Shown here piece by piece: positions 5,195 to 6,775 of a DNA stretch of 6,775 bases. The notes beneath the pieces are model-generated. The model did no database searches. It was not told the origin of the DNA and worked only from the letters and a program-made list of their open reading frames with translations. This DNA is from Candidatus Woesearchaeota archaeon. GTDB lineage: Archaea > Nanobdellota > Nanobdellia > Woesearchaeales > UBA10107. A program made the position numbers and the translations under genes. Within the stretch, counting starts at the first letter, position 1. Every line of letters begins with the position of its first letter. The DNA is taken from contig DUFL01000020.1 in assembly GCA_013331965.1 (NCBI GenBank), positions 1 to 6,775 on the forward strand, given 5' to 3'.

Positions 5195-6775
5195 TCACTT
5201 ATTTTCCTTCAGCACCAATTCACAGATAGTGCTTGGCTGGTTAAGTATTCCTTTCCAATTATTATCATATGCAGTAATGGATCTAACCGCACTAATTGCT
5301 TCTGACACACCCAGAGCTGCTCTGCACGTAGCTCTTAGATATCCTTTTGTATTTGCGTCACATAATGGAAGCGCAACAGACACTAAAAATGTTAGTGGGT
5401 TTGATAAATATTCCTTGAATTTATCTATAGTGAAATCAATGAATTGTGCGAATGGAATTACCTGGAACGCTTCTCCCCACACATATTTGCACCATTGTGC
5501 ATATCTTTGGCTCTCACAGAAGAAAGGAGGGATTCCATTAGGAACCTGAGTCTGAATGCAATAAATATAACTGCATTCGATATTTCTTGCCTTTTCAAGA
5601 TTATACAATACTCCAGGAATGCACAATGAAACTGTACTTACTATGATGCTTTTTTTAGGATCGAACTCGAAATCAAGAGCCTTTGCGACATCTGCTCCCC
5701 ACGTATTTCCCTGGACCGTATATACTTGAGAAGCCTTGCTTCCCATCTTATAGACATCTTTCAATCCGGGTATATTTTTTAAAAGTGACCATGGTGTTAT
5801 TTCGCATGATAACCACATGCAAACCTCTTTAAGAGCCGGAATAGTTATCGCCTTACTATATGATTTTCCTGCAGCCTCAACATATGCAGCTGCCGGTTTA
5901 AGAATCGCCCAAATTTCTGATGCTCCCGACAGAACAGCGGCTGCCCCATTGAGTATTCCTGCTGATGTCTGCAGAGAATTGTAAAGAGAACAAGCGCTGT
6001 TTGCTCTGTTCAGCCATTTGGTTACAGTTCCTATCCACTGCCCACTCACAAGAGTGGAGTTTTTCAGATCATCAATCTTTTTCTGAAGAGCATCGTCAGC
6101 AGCTCCAAGATTTGAATTATAAAATCCGAGTGTGAAAGGAACATCGTCATACTCCGGCTGCGAGATGAAACTGCCTATCTTGACTATCGTCATAAACTTG
6201 CATGTATATGCAACAGAATCCGGAGGGCTTACCGCTCTTCTGATGTTGAACTTCGTGTAGAATGAAGAAGCAGGACTTCCAAGAAGCTCAGGAATATTCT
6301 GTCCTGTCAGCGGATTAGGAGCTAAATATCCTGTATTTCCGTCACAGTTTATGATTTTTTGGGAAATAATATTTCCTGAACAGTAAGCAGCTGTCTCAAA
6401 ATAAGTTTTTTGAGGAAGCGTCTTCAAAGTAATTCTGTCGATTCTTTTCGGCATAGGCATAGTGTCATGATTGTAAGAATAAACGCAGTAATCATTTGTT
6501 CTTGATTCAATCTGAGATATTTCAACAGGAATCTGAACTTCAATCTTATTTCCTGCGCAATCTTTCAGAGTCACAGGGATTGATATCTGTCCTGCTGCAA
6601 AAGGCCCCTTCAGAGGACCGACTTCCTTGAATAAGCATGTCTGAACAGCATCTCCCGTACATTGAACATTATATTTTCCGACGGCTGACGATATTTGAGA
6701 GAAATCGGCCGAAGCAGAAACAGGCAGGTCACTTGAGACATTTATTACAAGAGCAAGCGTCCCTCCGACAGTAGG
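5195..6775 (-). CDS. large cysteine-rich exported protein, C-terminal part (start outside window)
   Basis: The reading frame stays open to the window edge, giving 526 residues of a longer protein; an internal GTG at 6574 is not a credible start because coding continues upstream of it with the same character. Residues 1-90 look like a beta-rich, Ig-like segment. About 90-215 is also beta-rich with six cysteines in the combined region, and about 225-525 is mostly helical, including an Ala/Gly-rich hydrophobic stretch (about 270-302) and hydrophobic helices near 376-390 and 457-475. Eighteen cysteines are spread along the whole fragment, several in pairs four or five apart (319/324, 401/406), typical of disulfide-stabilised extracellular proteins. 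It resembles the long, poorly characterised surface proteins of DPANN archaea, an impression not backed by a search. It probably shares an operon with the duplicated-domain protein downstream. Confidence 0.88.
   Translation of the reverse strand, partial: PTVGGTLALVINVSSDLPVSASADFSQISSAVGKYNVQCTGDAVQTCLFKEVGPLKGPFAAGQISIPVTLKDCAGNKIEVQIPVEISQIESRTNDYCVYSYNHDTMPMPKRIDRITLKTLPQKTYFETAAYCSGNIISQKIINCDGNTGYLAPNPLTGQNIPELLGSPASSFYTKFNIRRAVSPPDSVAYTCKFMTIVKIGSFISQPEYDDVPFTLGFYNSNLGAADDALQKKIDDLKNSTLVSGQWIGTVTKWLNRANSACSLYNSLQTSAGILNGAAAVLSGASEIWAILKPAAAYVEAAGKSYSKAITIPALKEVCMWLSCEITPWSLLKNIPGLKDVYKMGSKASQVYTVQGNTWGADVAKALDFEFDPKKSIIVSTVSLCIPGVLYNLEKARNIECSYIYCIQTQVPNGIPPFFCESQRYAQWCKYVWGEAFQVIPFAQFIDFTIDKFKEYLSNPLTFLVSVALPLCDANTKGYLRATCRAALGVSEAISAVRSITAYDNNWKGILNQPSTICELVLKENK

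Noticed and set aside
5175..5629. Plus-strand open frames opposite the end of the cysteine-rich protein gene.
   Set aside because: They overlap each other and a strong minus-strand gene, lack a TATA box or Shine-Dalgarno, and have no recognisable domain.
6572..6574. GTG codon as the start of the cysteine-rich protein.
   Set aside because: The frame is open for another 67 codons to the window edge with the same beta-rich, cysteine-containing character, so the codon is internal Val.
1..6775. CRISPR array, tRNA or rRNA gene, insertion sequence or integrase site.
   Set aside because: No regularly spaced direct repeats, no cloverleaf or conserved rRNA stretch, and no transposase-like coding or terminal repeats were seen on either strand.

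Overview
The window looks like archaeal DNA, most probably from an uncultivated small-genome (DPANN-type) lineage. That placement is inference, because no rRNA, tRNA or housekeeping gene is present. The evidence is AT-rich sequence, tightly packed genes all on the minus strand, two purine-preceded TTTAAATA boxes centred 27-28 nt upstream of start codons (the geometry of archaeal leaderless promoters), and a gene content made almost wholly of exported or membrane-anchored proteins that match no familiar bacterial family. No gene could be named with confidence.

Layout, read right to left in the direction of transcription. (1) 6775-5195 is the C-terminal part of a large cysteine-rich exported protein whose start lies outside the window. 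(2) 5187-3958 is a single-pass surface protein with two copies of a beta-rich domain, seven bases downstream. (3) Operon B has a TATA box at 3939-3932, an N-terminally targeted TPR protein (3908-3129) and a small secreted protein (3124-2600), separated by 4 nt. (4) Operon A has a TATA box at 2589-2582, a paralogous TPR protein (2558-1791) and a small secreted protein (1786-1097), also separated by 4 nt. It continues through an ATGA overlap into a secreted coiled-coil protein (1100-36), and probably into a further gene that begins at 29 and leaves the window.

The most notable feature is that operons A and B are diverged copies of one two-gene cassette. The TPR proteins align over their whole length. 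The small secreted partners share a Trp-containing signal peptide, a mature N-terminal Gln-Gly and a single cysteine near the C terminus. The promoters share the same TATA-to-ATG distance and part of the same downstream sequence, although each carries a different inverted repeat. A plausible but untested reading is that each TPR protein works outside the membrane, or tethered to it, as scaffold or chaperone for its co-translated secreted partner, alongside the larger surface proteins encoded upstream. No intergenic stretch exceeds 50 bases.
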